Notes: a model not told the origin generated them from the sequence alone. 19,390 nucleotides of DNA from Deltaproteobacteria bacterium (GCA_012271025.1 JAAXHF010000676.1:1-19390); one strand, 5' to 3'; positions 6,622-15,794 are shown, numbered from the stretch's first letter. Numbers and translations: made by a program.

Positions 6622-7680
6622 TCAGACGTCGAGGGCCAACAGCTCGCCCAGGTGTTGATCAATCTGCTGGAGATAGGCCGGCTCCAGCCCGAACAGTCCC
6701 AGGTGGCCGTACATGCTGTGGAGCACCCGAAACTCACTGTTGGGGATGAGCTTGTGCTCGGCTTCGCAGTCGCGGGGCGGAAAGAACATGTCTTCGTCAA
6801 TGGGCAGAACAAAGACCTTGGCCGTGATGCGGGCCAGGGCCTGACCGAGATCGCCGCCGGTGTGGCGGCTGACATCACCGCGCTGCCACTTCCAGGCCAT
6901 GCACAACAGGTTGTTGGGATCCATGGGCAGAAAGTAGTGTTCGACAAAGCCGACGATAAAGTCTTCAAGCGATGAGAAACCCAACTCCCGCCACGTCTCC
7001 TGTTTAAACATCTCGGTACAGAAACCCATCACCCCCCACAGCCGGGCGTGTCGACGTAAGCCCAGGTGTACGGCGTGCGGGTCGGTGTACCAGCCCGCAT
7101 GCCAGGCCGGGTCCGAGGTGATGGCCTCGGTCAGAGTCTCGACAAACAGAAAGTCGTGCGGGGTGTTTTTGGCCGTGCCGGCCAGGGGAGCGGCGCGTTT
7201 GACCATGTCCGGATAGCGCACCGCCCACTCGTAGGTCTGCTGCGCGCCCATCGAGCCGCCACACACCAGTTCCAGCCGCTCAATCCCGAACTGCTCGGTC
7301 ACCAGCTTGTGCTGGGCGCGCACGTCATCGCCAATCCGGATACGCGGGAAACGGGCCATGTTGAACGGGGCGGGCGTATTGGTCGGCGAACTCGACAGGC
7401 CGTTGCCGAGCTGGTTGGCGATGATGACAAAATACCGGTCCGGGTTAATCGCCCGGCCCGGCCCAACGTGTACGTCGGCCATGATCTTGCTCGTGCCCGA
7501 GTACCAGGTCGGCAGCAGGACAGCATTAGTCTTATCCGCGTTCAGCGTGCCGAGCGTGGTGTAGGCGAGCTGGCCAGCGTGAAGCGTGCCACCTTCTTCC
7601 AGTCCGAAGTCGCCCAGCTGGAAAAGCTGGAACGGACCGTGCTTGTCCTGGGAGTAGTAGGAGTTGAACAGCTCAGACAT
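6622..7680 (-). CDS. MetX-like alpha/beta hydrolase (homoserine acetyltransferase-related)
   Basis: This 352-residue alpha/beta hydrolase resembles the homoserine/serine O-acetyltransferase (MetX) superfamily. TNAVLLPTWYSG is the early oxyanion strand, INPDRYFVIIANQLGNGLSSSP is the MetX-like block, and GGSMGAQQTYEW carries the nucleophile Ser143. PIDEDMFFPP supplies the acid (Asp295 or Asp297) and YGHLGLFG supplies His326, so the triad is complete. Many relatives with this layout are plain hydrolases or acyltransferases of unknown substrate, so a role in methionine synthesis should not be assumed; no met gene lies nearby. A strong AAGGAG ribosome site precedes the ATG at 7680. It sits between the GST-like gene (42 bp upstream) and the enoyl-CoA hydratase gene (31 bp downstream), probably one transcript. 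Confidence 0.85.
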   Translation of the reverse strand: MSELFNSYYSQDKHGPFQLFQLGDFGLEEGGTLHAGQLAYTTLGTLNADKTNAVLLPTWYSGTSKIMADVHVGPGRAINPDRYFVIIANQLGNGLSSSPTNTPAPFNMARFPRIRIGDDVRAQHKLVTEQFGIERLELVCGGSMGAQQTYEWAVRYPDMVKRAAPLAGTAKNTPHDFLFVETLTEAITSDPAWHAGWYTDPHAVHLGLRRHARLWGVMGFCTEMFKQETWRELGFSSLEDFIVGFVEHYFLPMDPNNLLCMAWKWQRGDVSRHTGGDLGQALARITAKVFVLPIDEDMFFPPRDCEAEHKLIPNSEFRVLHSMYGHLGLFGLEPAYLQQIDQHLGELLALDV

Positions 7681-7722
7681 AGCGCCTCTCCTTGTTTTCT
7701 GTCCCGCGTCGGCAGAGCCCGT

Positions 7723-8667
7723 TCAAGTCGAAATCTGGCGCAGCTGATAGCCAAAACGCGGAAAGTGGACGGTCACCAGTCCGGTCCGTGCCTGGCTATG
7801 CTGAAGCGCCATACGCACCGCATCAATAGAGACCAGGGTGCCGATACTGGGGTTGGCCTTTCCGTAGTCGGTCGGCGTCACCGCGACCGTCTGACCCAGG
7901 GCAGGGTCGCCATCGAACGGTTCGCTCGGCGGCGGTGGCGGCGGGTCTGCGGCGGCTGCCAGGTCCAGCGCCTCAGACGCGCTCATGGGTCGGAAGTTGC
8001 CGTGCCCCCGGGCTGCAACCCGATCCATCCAGCGCCGTATCGGCTCGGGAATAAGCGCCAGGCGCTGGCCTGACAGCTGATCCATGACCCACAGCGGATG
8101 GTAGATCACACAGTCGGCCAACGACATGCTGTCGCCACACACATAGGCGCGGCCGTCACTCAGCAGGTCGTAAATCCAGGCCAGCTGAGGGCGCAGCTGG
8201 CTCAGGTTCTTGTCGGCCGCCGCCCGCCGGTGGGATAGGCCGGGCTCCGGTTTGCCGAGCAGAGCCGCCCGGTCGGCCAGGAAGTCGGGCGTGAAGCGTT
8301 CGGCATCGGCGTAGGCGCACGAGGTGTAGTTGATGGTGTTGCGGGTCAGGATGGAGTCGGTCCAGCGTTCCAGGCCGGCAATAAAAGCCCGTTGGGCAGC
8401 CACATCCGGCCCGGGATAGAGCGAAGGCTGGGGAAAGCGCCGCTCCAACTCTTCAATAATCCGCACCGTATCGCAGTAGACCTCAGCCCCGATCTGGAGG
8501 GCTGGAGCGCGACGATAACCGCCGGTAAGCGGCAGGTAGTCCGGCTTGGGCAGGACGGGGGGAATCTCAACCGAGCGCCAAGACAGCCCTTTGAGCCCCA
8601 GCACGAGGCGGACCTTCTCCGAGTAGTTGGAGAAATCATAGTGGTGCAGAATGAGTTCAGCAGCCAT
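7723..8667 (-). CDS. Glutathione S-transferase-like protein with extra C-terminal domain
   Basis: This protein has 314 residues, whereas typical GSTs have 200-230. Residues 4-80 form the thioredoxin-like GST N-domain (ILHHYDFSNYSEKVRLVLGLKGL...YRRAPALQIGAEVYCDTVRIIEELERRFP) with Ser/Tyr residues near the usual glutathione-activating position. Residues about 90-225 form the helical C-domain, including DGRAYVCGDSMSLADCVIYHPL. Six consecutive prolines (242-247) then lead into an 85-residue extension (GQTVAVTPTDYGKANPSIGTLVSIDAVRMAL...VTVHFPRFGYQLRQI) that looks like a small beta-rich domain. Soluble and cytosolic; the reaction is unknown. The ATG at 8667 has a strong GAGGAGG site 5 nt upstream. 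It is 17 bp after the DUF2283-like gene and probably co-transcribed with it and with the MetX-like gene. Confidence 0.87.
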   Translation of the reverse strand: MAAELILHHYDFSNYSEKVRLVLGLKGLSWRSVEIPPVLPKPDYLPLTGGYRRAPALQIGAEVYCDTVRIIEELERRFPQPSLYPGPDVAAQRAFIAGLERWTDSILTRNTINYTSCAYADAERFTPDFLADRAALLGKPEPGLSHRRAAADKNLSQLRPQLAWIYDLLSDGRAYVCGDSMSLADCVIYHPLWVMDQLSGQRLALIPEPIRRWMDRVAARGHGNFRPMSASEALDLAAAADPPPPPPSEPFDGDPALGQTVAVTPTDYGKANPSIGTLVSIDAVRMALQHSQARTGLVTVHFPRFGYQLRQIST

Positions 8668-8684
8668 AGCCCCTCCTCAGCCTC

Positions 8685-8984
8685 TTAGCCTGGATTTTGC
8701 CCAGCGTCATCCAGGCTGCCTCGTTCTCCTGGGTTCTGTCCAGAGAGCAGGAGCCACTCGCTGAAGTGCTCAATCATGACCCCGATAATGCGCGTTTCCT
8801 CCTCCGAGGCAAAGCCGATGTACACGTACTCGTCGATGTCTTCCCACACGCTCGGGACAGGGCTATCGGTAAAGTACACCGTCAAGGCATCTGCGCCAGG
8901 ATTGTAGTGAACCCACAGTTGAGCTGGATCAAGTTTCTTGGGGAAATAGCTCTTGACCGACTCGGGAATGCTTATTGACGCCAT
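8685..8984 (-). CDS. DUF2283-like small protein
   Basis: This 99-residue protein is counted from the ATG at 8984 (MASISIPESVKSYFPKKLD). A GTG 24 nt further upstream is in frame but has no better ribosome site. The core LWVHYNPGADALTVYFTDS...DEYVYIGFASEEETRIIGVMIEHFSEWL matches the DUF2283 pattern, in which a strand-turn-strand 'Y..e.D.LYi.f' unit is followed by a 'g.ivGieil..S' unit. The family's function is unknown; members are often near toxin-antitoxin or regulatory genes, but no such partner is here. The tail repeats GQNPG twice (SGQNPGERGSLDDAGQNPG) and ends inside a perfect inverted repeat. It sits 36 nt after trpA and 17 nt before the GST gene. Confidence 0.7.
   Translation of the reverse strand: MASISIPESVKSYFPKKLDPAQLWVHYNPGADALTVYFTDSPVPSVWEDIDEYVYIGFASEEETRIIGVMIEHFSEWLLLSGQNPGERGSLDDAGQNPG
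8688..8716 (-). repeat. Perfect 8-bp inverted repeat at the end of the DUF2283-like gene
   Basis: GCCTGGAT (8688-8695) and ATCCAGGC (8709-8716) pair perfectly around a 13-nt loop. On the transcribed strand the hairpin covers the last codons of the DUF2283-like gene and ends directly before its TAA. No T-run follows, so it is not a clear intrinsic terminator. It could instead modulate read-through or protect the RNA upstream of the GST gene. Confidence 0.4.
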
Positions 8985-9020
8985 TGGTACAGCCCAGCGT
9001 TGTGACACGTCGGAAGTGGC

Positions 9021-9863
9021 CTATTCGGCCACGCCTTTGGGCATGGGCGTCGCGCCCGGGCCGGCCTGTTGGCGGAGGGCGTGCTTGAGGCTGGCGACAA
9101 ATCGTCCGACCTGAGGCAGGAGGTCGGCCTGGCCCTGATGGGTCTCGATGATCTGCGAGATGGCGCTGCCGACAATGACGGCGTCGGCAATCCGGGCCAC
9201 TGCGGCCGCCTGCTGGGGCGACGCGATGCCAAAGCCGACGCCGACCGGAACCGGCGAGATAGCCCGAATGCGGCGCACCATCTCCGATAAATCGACCGGC
9301 AGCGAGGCGCGGGCACCGGTCACGCCGGTCACAGACACATAGTAGACAAAGCCGCGGGCCTGGCTGAGGACGGCGCCGGCCCGGTCCAGAGAGCTGGTCG
9401 GCGCCAGCAGGAAAATGAGGTCGAGATCGTGCGCGTCGGTCTCGCGCTTGAGTTCATCGGCCTCCTCGGGCGGCAGGTCTACGCATAACACGCCGTCCAC
9501 CCCGGCATCCCGCGCGTCGCGGGCAAAGCGCCCGCCACCGTAGCGGAAGATCGGATTGTAGTAAGTGAACAGAACGACCGGGATGCTGAGGGAGCGACGC
9601 AGACGTTGGACCAGCTCGAGAATGCCCGCCAACGAGGTTCCGCTCCGCAGGGCGCGCTCGGCCGCCCGTTGGTGGGTCGGCCCGTCGGCCATGGGATCGG
9701 AAAAGGGGACGCCGAGTTCAATGATATCGGCTCCCTGACGGGCGAGTTCGTGAACCAGCCCAAAGGTGGTCTCCAGATCAGGGTCGCCGGCCGTAATATA
9801 GGGAATAAGCCCGACTTCTCGGCGCGCGCGCAGGGTGGCAAAGGTGTCGGCGATCCGCGTCAT
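9021..9863 (-). CDS. trpA: Tryptophan synthase alpha subunit
   Basis: This 280-residue subunit cleaves indole-3-glycerol phosphate to indole and glyceraldehyde 3-phosphate, then channels indole to TrpB. The catalytic pair is visible: Glu49 in [13 protein letters not shown] and Asp60 in PMADGP, at the same numbers as in the E. coli enzyme. Later barrel segments [44 protein letters not shown] and [12 protein letters not shown] are all standard TrpA landmarks and include the phosphate-binding glycines. Its ATG overlaps the trpB stop (ATGA at 9860-9863), giving translational coupling and equal expression of the two subunits. It is the last trp gene; a DUF2283-like gene follows on the same strand after 36 nt. 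Confidence 0.97.
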   Translation of the reverse strand: MTRIADTFATLRARREVGLIPYITAGDPDLETTFGLVHELARQGADIIELGVPFSDPMADGPTHQRAAERALRSGTSLAGILELVQRLRRSLSIPVVLFTYYNPIFRYGGGRFARDARDAGVDGVLCVDLPPEEADELKRETDAHDLDLIFLLAPTSSLDRAGAVLSQARGFVYYVSVTGVTGARASLPVDLSEMVRRIRAISPVPVGVGFGIASPQQAAAVARIADAVIVGSAISQIIETHQGQADLLPQVGRFVASLKHALRQQAGPGATPMPKGVAE

Positions 9864-11068
9864 TCTCTGCCGTCTCCCGTGTTGCGCGACTCTTCGACAT
9901 ACCGGGCAACACTTTCCAGATCCTTGTCCCCCCGTCCCGACACGTTAATCACCACCGTCTCATCGGGCCGTAGGCGCGGCACCAGAGACGCCGCATAGGC
10001 GATGGCGTGGGCGCTTTCCAGGGCCGGGATGATGCCCTCGGTCTCGGCCAGCAGCCGGATGGCGGCAACGGCCTCGGCGTCCCTGACCGTGACATACTCG
10101 ACGCGCCCCCGGTCGTTGAGATGGCTCAGCTCCGGTCCGACCCCGGGATAGTCAAGGCCGGGCGCCAGGGAGTAGGTATCCTGGATCTGGCCCAACTCGT
10201 CTTGCAGCACATAGCTCTTGCTGCCGTGCAGGACGCCGACGTGTCCGCCATTGATCGAAGCAGCGTCCTGCCCGGGTCCCAGGCCGCCGGCCTCAACCCC
10301 GATCATGCGGACCTGATCCGCCGACAGAAAGGGCGCGAATAAGCCCATGGCGTTGCTGCCACCGCCCACACAGGCAATCAGATAGTCGGGTAAACGACCG
10401 GTCTGTTTGCGCACCTGTCGCTTAGTCTCACGGCCGATCACCGACTGAAAGTCGCGGACCAGCATAGGATAGGGGTGTGGTCCGGCCACGGTGCCGATCA
10501 CATAAAACGTGGATGAGACCTGGGTGATCCAGTCCCGCAGGGCCTCGTTCATGGCATCTTTGAGGGTGCGCGTCCCGGCCGCCACCTCACGCAGCTTGGC
10601 GCCCAGCAGGCGCATCCGAAAGACATTCGGCGCCTGGCGGACCACATCGTCGCTGCCCATGAAGACCTCACACTCGAAACCGAACAGGGCGGCAACAGTG
10701 GCGGTCGCCACGCCGTGCTGGCCGGCTCCGGTCTCGGCAATCAGGCGTCGCTTGCCCATGCGTTTGGCCAACAGAGCCTGGCCGATGGTGTTATTGATCT
10801 TATGCGCCCCGGTGTGGCACAGATCTTCCCGCTTGAGATAGATCCTGGCTCCGCCCAGACGCTGGGTCAGACGCTCGGCAAAGCTCAGGGGGGTTGGGCG
10901 ACCGACGTATTCGTGGCGCAGGGCGCGCAGCTCGGTCTGAAAGGTCGGGTCGCGCCGACACTGACGATACAGCTCCTCCAGCTCAATCAGCGCCGGCATC
11001 AGGGTTTCGGCAACGTAGCGTCCCCCGTACGGACCAAAGTGACCACGGCTGTCAGGCTGTCTTGGCAT
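9860..11068 (-). CDS. trpB: Tryptophan synthase beta subunit
   Basis: This protein has 402 residues from the ATG at 11068 ([23 protein letters not shown]), matching the usual length of about 400. The frame is open upstream to 11137, but the extension lies inside trpF and has no homologous character. TrpB is a PLP enzyme condensing indole with serine. Lys90 in [11 protein letters not shown] is the Schiff-base lysine, Glu112 in [10 protein letters not shown] is the catalytic acid/base, and [10 protein letters not shown] binds the PLP phosphate. [12 protein letters not shown] confirms the TrpB1 type, not the TrpB2 type. The start overlaps the end of trpF by 17 nt, and no strong ribosome site is visible, so translation is probably coupled. 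It overlaps trpA by 4 nt at its end. Confidence 0.97.
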   Translation of the reverse strand: MPRQPDSRGHFGPYGGRYVAETLMPALIELEELYRQCRRDPTFQTELRALRHEYVGRPTPLSFAERLTQRLGGARIYLKREDLCHTGAHKINNTIGQALLAKRMGKRRLIAETGAGQHGVATATVAALFGFECEVFMGSDDVVRQAPNVFRMRLLGAKLREVAAGTRTLKDAMNEALRDWITQVSSTFYVIGTVAGPHPYPMLVRDFQSVIGRETKRQVRKQTGRLPDYLIACVGGGSNAMGLFAPFLSADQVRMIGVEAGGLGPGQDAASINGGHVGVLHGSKSYVLQDELGQIQDTYSLAPGLDYPGVGPELSHLNDRGRVEYVTVRDAEAVAAIRLLAETEGIIPALESAHAIAYAASLVPRLRPDETVVINVSGRGDKDLESVARYVEESRNTGDGRE

Positions 11069-11672
11069 ACTGGATAAAGGTGCGGAGTTTGTCGGCATCC
11101 TTGTGGCCTGGGGCACGCTCCACGCCGCTGGCGACATCGACCGCCCAGGGCTGGACGGTGCGGATTGCCGTAGCGACGTTCTCGGGCGTTAAGCCGCCGG
11201 CCAGAATAAGACGCTGGCGCTGGTCCTCGGGCAGCCCGGCCAGCCGCGACCAGACAAAGCTGGTCCCGGTCCCTCCGTATCGGCCCGGACGGTAGGTGTC
11301 AAGCAACACATAGTCGGCCGGGTGGGTGGACCAGTCCGGGAGCAGGGGCTCAGCCCCGACCCGCAGAGCTTTAATCGTTTTCTGTTGCCAGCCACGGCAG
11401 TCTGGCGCGGTTTCATCGCCGTGGAACTGGACGGCGTGCAGGCCGAGTCGCTCGGCCAGTGCCGCCACCTGGTGTCGCGGGGCATTCACAAACACCCCGA
11501 CCCGCCAGACCGAGGGCGGAAGCAGGTCACAGATGGCCCGGGCGGTCGGCTCGGACACGTAGCGCGGGCTGGGCGGGTAGAAGTTGAGGCCGATCAGATC
11601 GGCGCCAGCCTCGACCGCCAGGCGTGCGTCGTCAACATTGGTAATGCCGCAGATTTTAACCCGGATCGTCAT
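11052..11672 (-). CDS. trpF: Phosphoribosylanthranilate isomerase
   Basis: This 206-residue single-domain TIM barrel catalyses the Amadori rearrangement of phosphoribosylanthranilate to CdRP, the third step from chorismate. The general base Cys8 lies in VKICGITN and the general acid Asp125 in [35 protein letters not shown] and [11 protein letters not shown] are the other family signatures, the last forming the phosphate site with [11 protein letters not shown]. It is not fused to TrpC, unlike in enterobacteria. The ATG at 11672 lies 22 nt after the trpC stop; its 3' end overlaps trpB. Confidence 0.96.
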   Translation of the reverse strand: MTIRVKICGITNVDDARLAVEAGADLIGLNFYPPSPRYVSEPTARAICDLLPPSVWRVGVFVNAPRHQVAALAERLGLHAVQFHGDETAPDCRGWQQKTIKALRVGAEPLLPDWSTHPADYVLLDTYRPGRYGGTGTSFVWSRLAGLPEDQRQRLILAGGLTPENVATAIRTVQPWAVDVASGVERAPGHKDADKLRTFIQYAKTA

Positions 11673-11694
11673 CTGACGCTGAGAGAGACGCGGC

Positions 11695-12473
11695 TCACGG
11701 GGCAGCCCGCAGCATCGCCCGGAGGGGTTCGCCAGGGTCTGGGGCGGCCATGAAGGTCTCGCCGATCAAAAACGCCCTGACGCCCCGCGCTTCGAGTCGG
11801 TCCAGTTGCCCGGCCCGGGACAGACCGCTCTCTGACACCACAGTCACGCCGGACGGAATATGCCCCAGCAGACGTTCGGTCGTCTCGATGCTGGTCTGAA
11901 ACGTGCGCAGATCGCGGTTGTTGATGCCCAGCAGTGAGACCTGGCAGGCCAGGGCGCGTTCGAGTTCGGCCTCGTCATGCACCTCAACCAGACAATCGAG
12001 CCGCAGAGAGTCGGCCAGCGCCGCCAACTCCTGGAGCTGGGCGTCTGACAGAATGGCGACGATCAGCAGGATGGCGCTCGCCCCATACGACCGGGCTTCA
12101 TACACCTGATAGGGATCGAACACAAAATCCTTGCGCAGCAGCGGCAGGCCGATGTGCTCACGAATCAGGCCTAAATAGTCGAGATGCCCCTGAAAGAACT
12201 TCTGATCGGTCAGTACCGAGATGGCTGCGGCACCGGATGCGGCATAGGTGTGGGCCAGCCGCAGCGGGTCAAAATCCGCCCGGATGACGCCTTTTGACGG
12301 CGAGGCCTTTTTTACCTCGGCGATAATCGCCCGGCCGGGGTGCTGCTGAAGCGCCTGCAGAAAGGCGGGCGGCACGGACTGGAAGTGGACTGAATCCTGG
12401 AGTTGGGCCAGGGAGACCGTCCGTTTTTGAGCAGCCAGTTCGGTCCGTTTGTGGGCCACAATGTCGTCGAGAA

Positions 12474-12477
<4 letters not shown>
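11695..12477 (-). CDS. trpC: Indole-3-glycerol phosphate synthase
   Basis: This 260-residue TIM barrel closes the indole ring by decarboxylating CdRP. The catalytic set is visible: Glu54 and Lys56 in IIAEVKKASPSKG with Lys62, Lys116 in LLRKDFVFDPYQ, Glu165 in LVEVHDEAEL, and Asn186 in LLGINNRDL. SESGLSRAGQLDRL and FLIGETFM complete the phosphate site. The N-terminal MILDDIVAHKRTELA helix is typical of TrpC. The ATG overlaps the trpD stop as ATGA (12474-12477), so translation is coupled to trpD. Confidence 0.96.
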
Positions 12478-13493
<1,016 letters not shown>

Positions 13494-13502
13494 AGACTGC
13501 TC

Positions 13503-14138
13503 TCAGTGCAAAACGGGGTAGGCCTGGGCAAAGGTTTTCTGGTGTCGGAAGCGCGAGATCGCCGCCTTGGCCTCCAGCTCTTCACGAAAGGGTCCGACCC
13601 GAACCCGATACCACACCCTGCCCTGTCGAACGACCTTGCTGATTGAGGGGCTGTAGCCCTGTTGGCGCAGCCGTTGCGCGGTCTGCCGAGCGGTTTGCTG
13701 CCGGGTCGTGGCCTGGACCTGGACACTCCAGCGTCTCGGTCTGGCGGGCGGCTTTCCATGCTGCGCGCGTGGTGGGACTGTGACGGGTGGCTTGGGCTCA
13801 GGCGCGGCGGCAGGTGGCTCGGCCGTGGCGGCAGGTGGCTCGGCCGTGGCCAAAAGAGGCAGCGGGGCGGATGGTTTCGGGCTCTCTGGCTGCTGGACCG
13901 GGACCGCCGCTTGGGGACTGGGCAGAGGCAACGCCGGCGGGCGGGCGAGGAGTTCGGTTTTCGACCGTCCAACAGGCACGCGTAACGGCGTAGCCTGTTC
14001 GACCGTTTTCTGGGCTTGAACCTCTTTGCCAACATAGATGCCAAAGACAAAAATCAGAACAGAAGCAAACAGGCAACTCACCACCAGTAGGCTTCCTTCA
14101 AACGCACTCACCTGTAACCGATACCGTCGCTGTGCCAT
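13503..14138 (-). CDS. SPOR-domain single-pass membrane protein
   Basis: This 211-residue protein has a short cytoplasmic N-terminus, one membrane helix at about 15-36 (SLLVVSCLFASVLIFVFGIYVG), a long linker rich in Pro and Ala (60-135), and a C-terminal SPOR domain (136-210: RRWSVQVQATTRQQTARQTAQRLRQQGYSPSISKVV...WYRVRVGPF). SPOR domains bind peptidoglycan stripped of stem peptides, typically at division septa, so an envelope or division role is likely. The architecture resembles FtsN/DedD-type proteins, but the sequence does not allow either name. The linker contains a duplicated seven-residue unit (ATAEPPA) encoded by a 21-bp tandem repeat. The gene leads the trp operon, 9 nt before trpD. 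Confidence 0.85.
   Translation of the reverse strand: MAQRRYRLQVSAFEGSLLVVSCLFASVLIFVFGIYVGKEVQAQKTVEQATPLRVPVGRSKTELLARPPALPLPSPQAAVPVQQPESPKPSAPLPLLATAEPPAATAEPPAAAPEPKPPVTVPPRAQHGKPPARPRRWSVQVQATTRQQTARQTAQRLRQQGYSPSISKVVRQGRVWYRVRVGPFREELEAKAAISRFRHQKTFAQAYPVLH
13807..13850 (-). repeat. 21-bp tandem duplication in the SPOR linker
   Basis: The 21-bp unit starting at 13807 is repeated in direct tandem from 13828, with identity to 13850. It keeps the reading frame and duplicates a seven-residue Pro/Ala/Glu unit. A third, degenerate unit (AAAPEPK) follows in the protein. This is typical of replication slippage in a flexible linker. Confidence 0.8.
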
Positions 14139-14164
14139 ACCCGTGTTCGGGCCGAGCCCTCAGC

Positions 14165-14202
14165 AAACCAGGGGGGCGGCATACAGCCCTCCCCCCTGGT
14201 TT
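14165..14202 (-). terminator. Strong palindrome between rplQ and the SPOR-trp operon
   Basis: AAACCAGGGGGG (14165-14176) and CCCCCCTGGTTT (14191-14202) form a perfect 12-bp stem, with a further GGC/GCC pairing inside the loop. It lies 95 bp past the rplQ stop and 26 bp before the SPOR gene ATG, so it most likely ends the ribosomal-protein transcript. Only three T residues follow the stem on the transcribed strand, so termination may be incomplete, or the hairpin may act as a leader element for the SPOR-trp genes. The rest of the 159-bp gap (14139-14297) shows no gene and no convincing promoter. Confidence 0.6.
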
Positions 14203-14297
14203 GGTACACTCTTGGCTCGTTCCGCCCGCTCCTCCCACTCCTCCAACACTCGGACCGCCCTCGCATGCCCCGTTCCACTGCCGACCGGCTGTGGCCT

Positions 14298-14690
14298 TTA
14301 GTCGGTCGCCGTCTCGGCCTCGCGTTCGGTGAACTCAATCAAGGATAGCGGAGCCGCGTCGCCGCGTCGAGGGCCGAGCTTGATAATCCGGGTATAGCCG
14401 CCGGCGCGATTCTCAAAACGTGGGGCAATGTCGTCAAACAAACGCGACACCAGGGTCCGGCTGCCCAACTGGGCATAGGCCAGACGGCGGGCGTGGAGGG
14501 TATCCTTCTTGCCCAAGGTGACAATACGGTCGGCCCAGCGTCGGAGTTCTTTGGCCTTGGCGTCGGTCGTTTGGATTTGCTCACGCTGGATGAGCGCCTT
14601 GAGCAGGTTACGGATCAGCGCTCGGCGATGCGCCGTGGTACGGTTCAGTTTTCGTCCGGTTTTGAGGTGTCGCATGGCGGTGTATCTCAT
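14298..14690 (-). CDS. rplQ: 50S ribosomal protein L17
   Basis: This protein has 130 residues from the ATG at 14690, or 125 from the ATG at 14675. MRHLKTGRKLNRTTAHRRALIRNLLKALIQREQIQTTDAKAKELRRWADRIVTLGKK is the canonical L17 N-terminus, which normally begins at MRH, favouring 14675. However, a TAGGGGA ribosome site stands just before the ATG at 14690 and none precedes 14675, so a five-residue extension (MRYTA) may be real. LFDDIAPRFENRAGGYTRIIKLGPRRGDAAPLSLIEF is the conserved C-terminus. L17 sits near the peptide exit tunnel of the large subunit. It is the last gene of the alpha operon, 15 nt after rpoA. Confidence 0.96.
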   Translation of the reverse strand: MRYTAMRHLKTGRKLNRTTAHRRALIRNLLKALIQREQIQTTDAKAKELRRWADRIVTLGKKDTLHARRLAYAQLGSRTLVSRLFDDIAPRFENRAGGYTRIIKLGPRRGDAAPLSLIEFTEREAETATD

Positions 14691-14705
14691 GTCCCCTACG
14701 GGGCT

Positions 14706-15731
14706 CTAGGAACTCAGCTCTGGCTCGTGTTCTGCGCGCAGGCGGTCCAGCTCTTCCCGCGGGGGAAAGTCGTCGAGCTGTAGCCCCAACTCCAGCCCCA
14801 TGCTCTGCAGGGTTTCCTTGATTTCGTTCAAGGATTTCCGACCGAAATTCTTGGTCTTGAGCAGGTCGGCCTCACTGCGCTGCACGAGTTCCCCAACATA
14901 GCGCAGGTCGGCGCTCTGGAGGCAGTTGGCAGAGCGTACTGACAGGTTCAATTCTTCAATCGGCTGGAGCAGATTCTCATTCACAACCACGGCCGGCTCT
15001 TCGCCGGTCTCAGGTCGCCATTCCTGCTCCCCACCCGGACCGGCAAAAACGTTGAGCTGATCCTGGATAATCCGGGCCGCCGACGCGACCGCTTCTTCGG
15101 GCTTCAGGCTGCCATCGGTCCACACTTCGAGGGCCAGCCGCTCATAATCGGTCCGCTGGCCGACGCGCGCATTGGTGATGGCGATATTCACCTTGCGCAC
15201 TGGAGAAAATGCCGCGTCGAGCGGAATCGTGCCGATGGGATCTTCCTCAGATTTATGCCGCTCGGCAGTCACATACCCCCGGCCGGTCTGGACGACCGCT
15301 TCGAATTCGAGGCTGGTGTCTTTGCCCAGGCTGGCGAGACGTTTGTCGGGGTTCAGAATTTCGACCTGAGCGCCAACTGTCAGGTCGGCTGCAGTCACCT
15401 CACGCTGGCCCTGCACGTCGAGCCGGATCGTCTCCTGGTCGGTGTCCTCAAGACGAAAACGGACTTCTTTGAGGTTGAGCAACAGGTCGGTGACGTCTTC
15501 GGTCATCCCGGACACGGTTGAGAACTCGTGCAGCACCCCGTTGATGCGCACCTTGGTGATGGCCGCGCCGGTCAGCGACGAGAGCAAGACCCGGCGCAAG
15601 GCGTTCCCTATGGTCGTGCCGAAACCCCGCTCAAAAGGCTCTCCGCTAAAGCGACCGTAGGTGGGCGTGAGCGTTTGCTCCTCAACGTCGAGGTTCTGCG
15701 GCTTGATCAAACTATGCCAAGTGTCCTGCAT
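14706..15731 (-). CDS. rpoA: DNA-directed RNA polymerase alpha subunit
   Basis: This 341-residue subunit is of normal length. The N-terminal domain (about 1-235) includes the dimer and beta-contact block GEPFERGFGTTIGNALRRVLLSSLTGAAI and DYERLALEVWTDGSLKPEEAVASAARIIQDQL. A linker rich in Glu and Pro follows, then the C-terminal domain with ELNLSVRSANCLQSADLRYVGELVQRSEADLLKTKNFGRKSLNEIKETL, which carries the helix-hairpin-helix residues that contact UP-element DNA and activators. It sits between rpsD (63-bp gap) and rplQ (15 bp). Confidence 0.98.
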   Translation of the reverse strand: MQDTWHSLIKPQNLDVEEQTLTPTYGRFSGEPFERGFGTTIGNALRRVLLSSLTGAAITKVRINGVLHEFSTVSGMTEDVTDLLLNLKEVRFRLEDTDQETIRLDVQGQREVTAADLTVGAQVEILNPDKRLASLGKDTSLEFEAVVQTGRGYVTAERHKSEEDPIGTIPLDAAFSPVRKVNIAITNARVGQRTDYERLALEVWTDGSLKPEEAVASAARIIQDQLNVFAGPGGEQEWRPETGEEPAVVVNENLLQPIEELNLSVRSANCLQSADLRYVGELVQRSEADLLKTKNFGRKSLNEIKETLQSMGLELGLQLDDFPPREELDRLRAEHEPELSS

Positions 15732-15772
15732 GCTCCTCCCTCTTCCTTAGACGTGCGGGGCGACAATCCGGA

Positions 15773-15786
15773 GCCACCCTGGTGGC
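15773..15786 (-). repeat. Short perfect palindrome between rpsD and rpoA
   Basis: GCCACC and GGTGGC flank CT, giving a self-complementary 14-mer in the 63-bp gap between the rpsD stop and the rpoA start. As RNA it could form a small hairpin of 5 bp with a CCTG loop. It is too short to call a terminator and has no T-run; an RNA processing or stability role is possible. Confidence 0.35.
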
Positions 15787-15794
15787 ATGCGGTG

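Noticed and set aside
6622..7680. Naming the alpha/beta hydrolase metX
   Set aside because: The fold and triad fit, but nothing in the sequence or neighbourhood shows homoserine specificity, and many relatives are other hydrolases.
7066..8073. 335-codon plus-strand open frame
   Set aside because: Antisense to the MetX-like and GST-like genes, both of which have clear motifs.
14108..14338. Minus-strand 76-codon frame across the palindrome, considered as a trp leader peptide
   Set aside because: It has only scattered Trp codons, no good ribosome site, and overlaps both rplQ and the SPOR gene.
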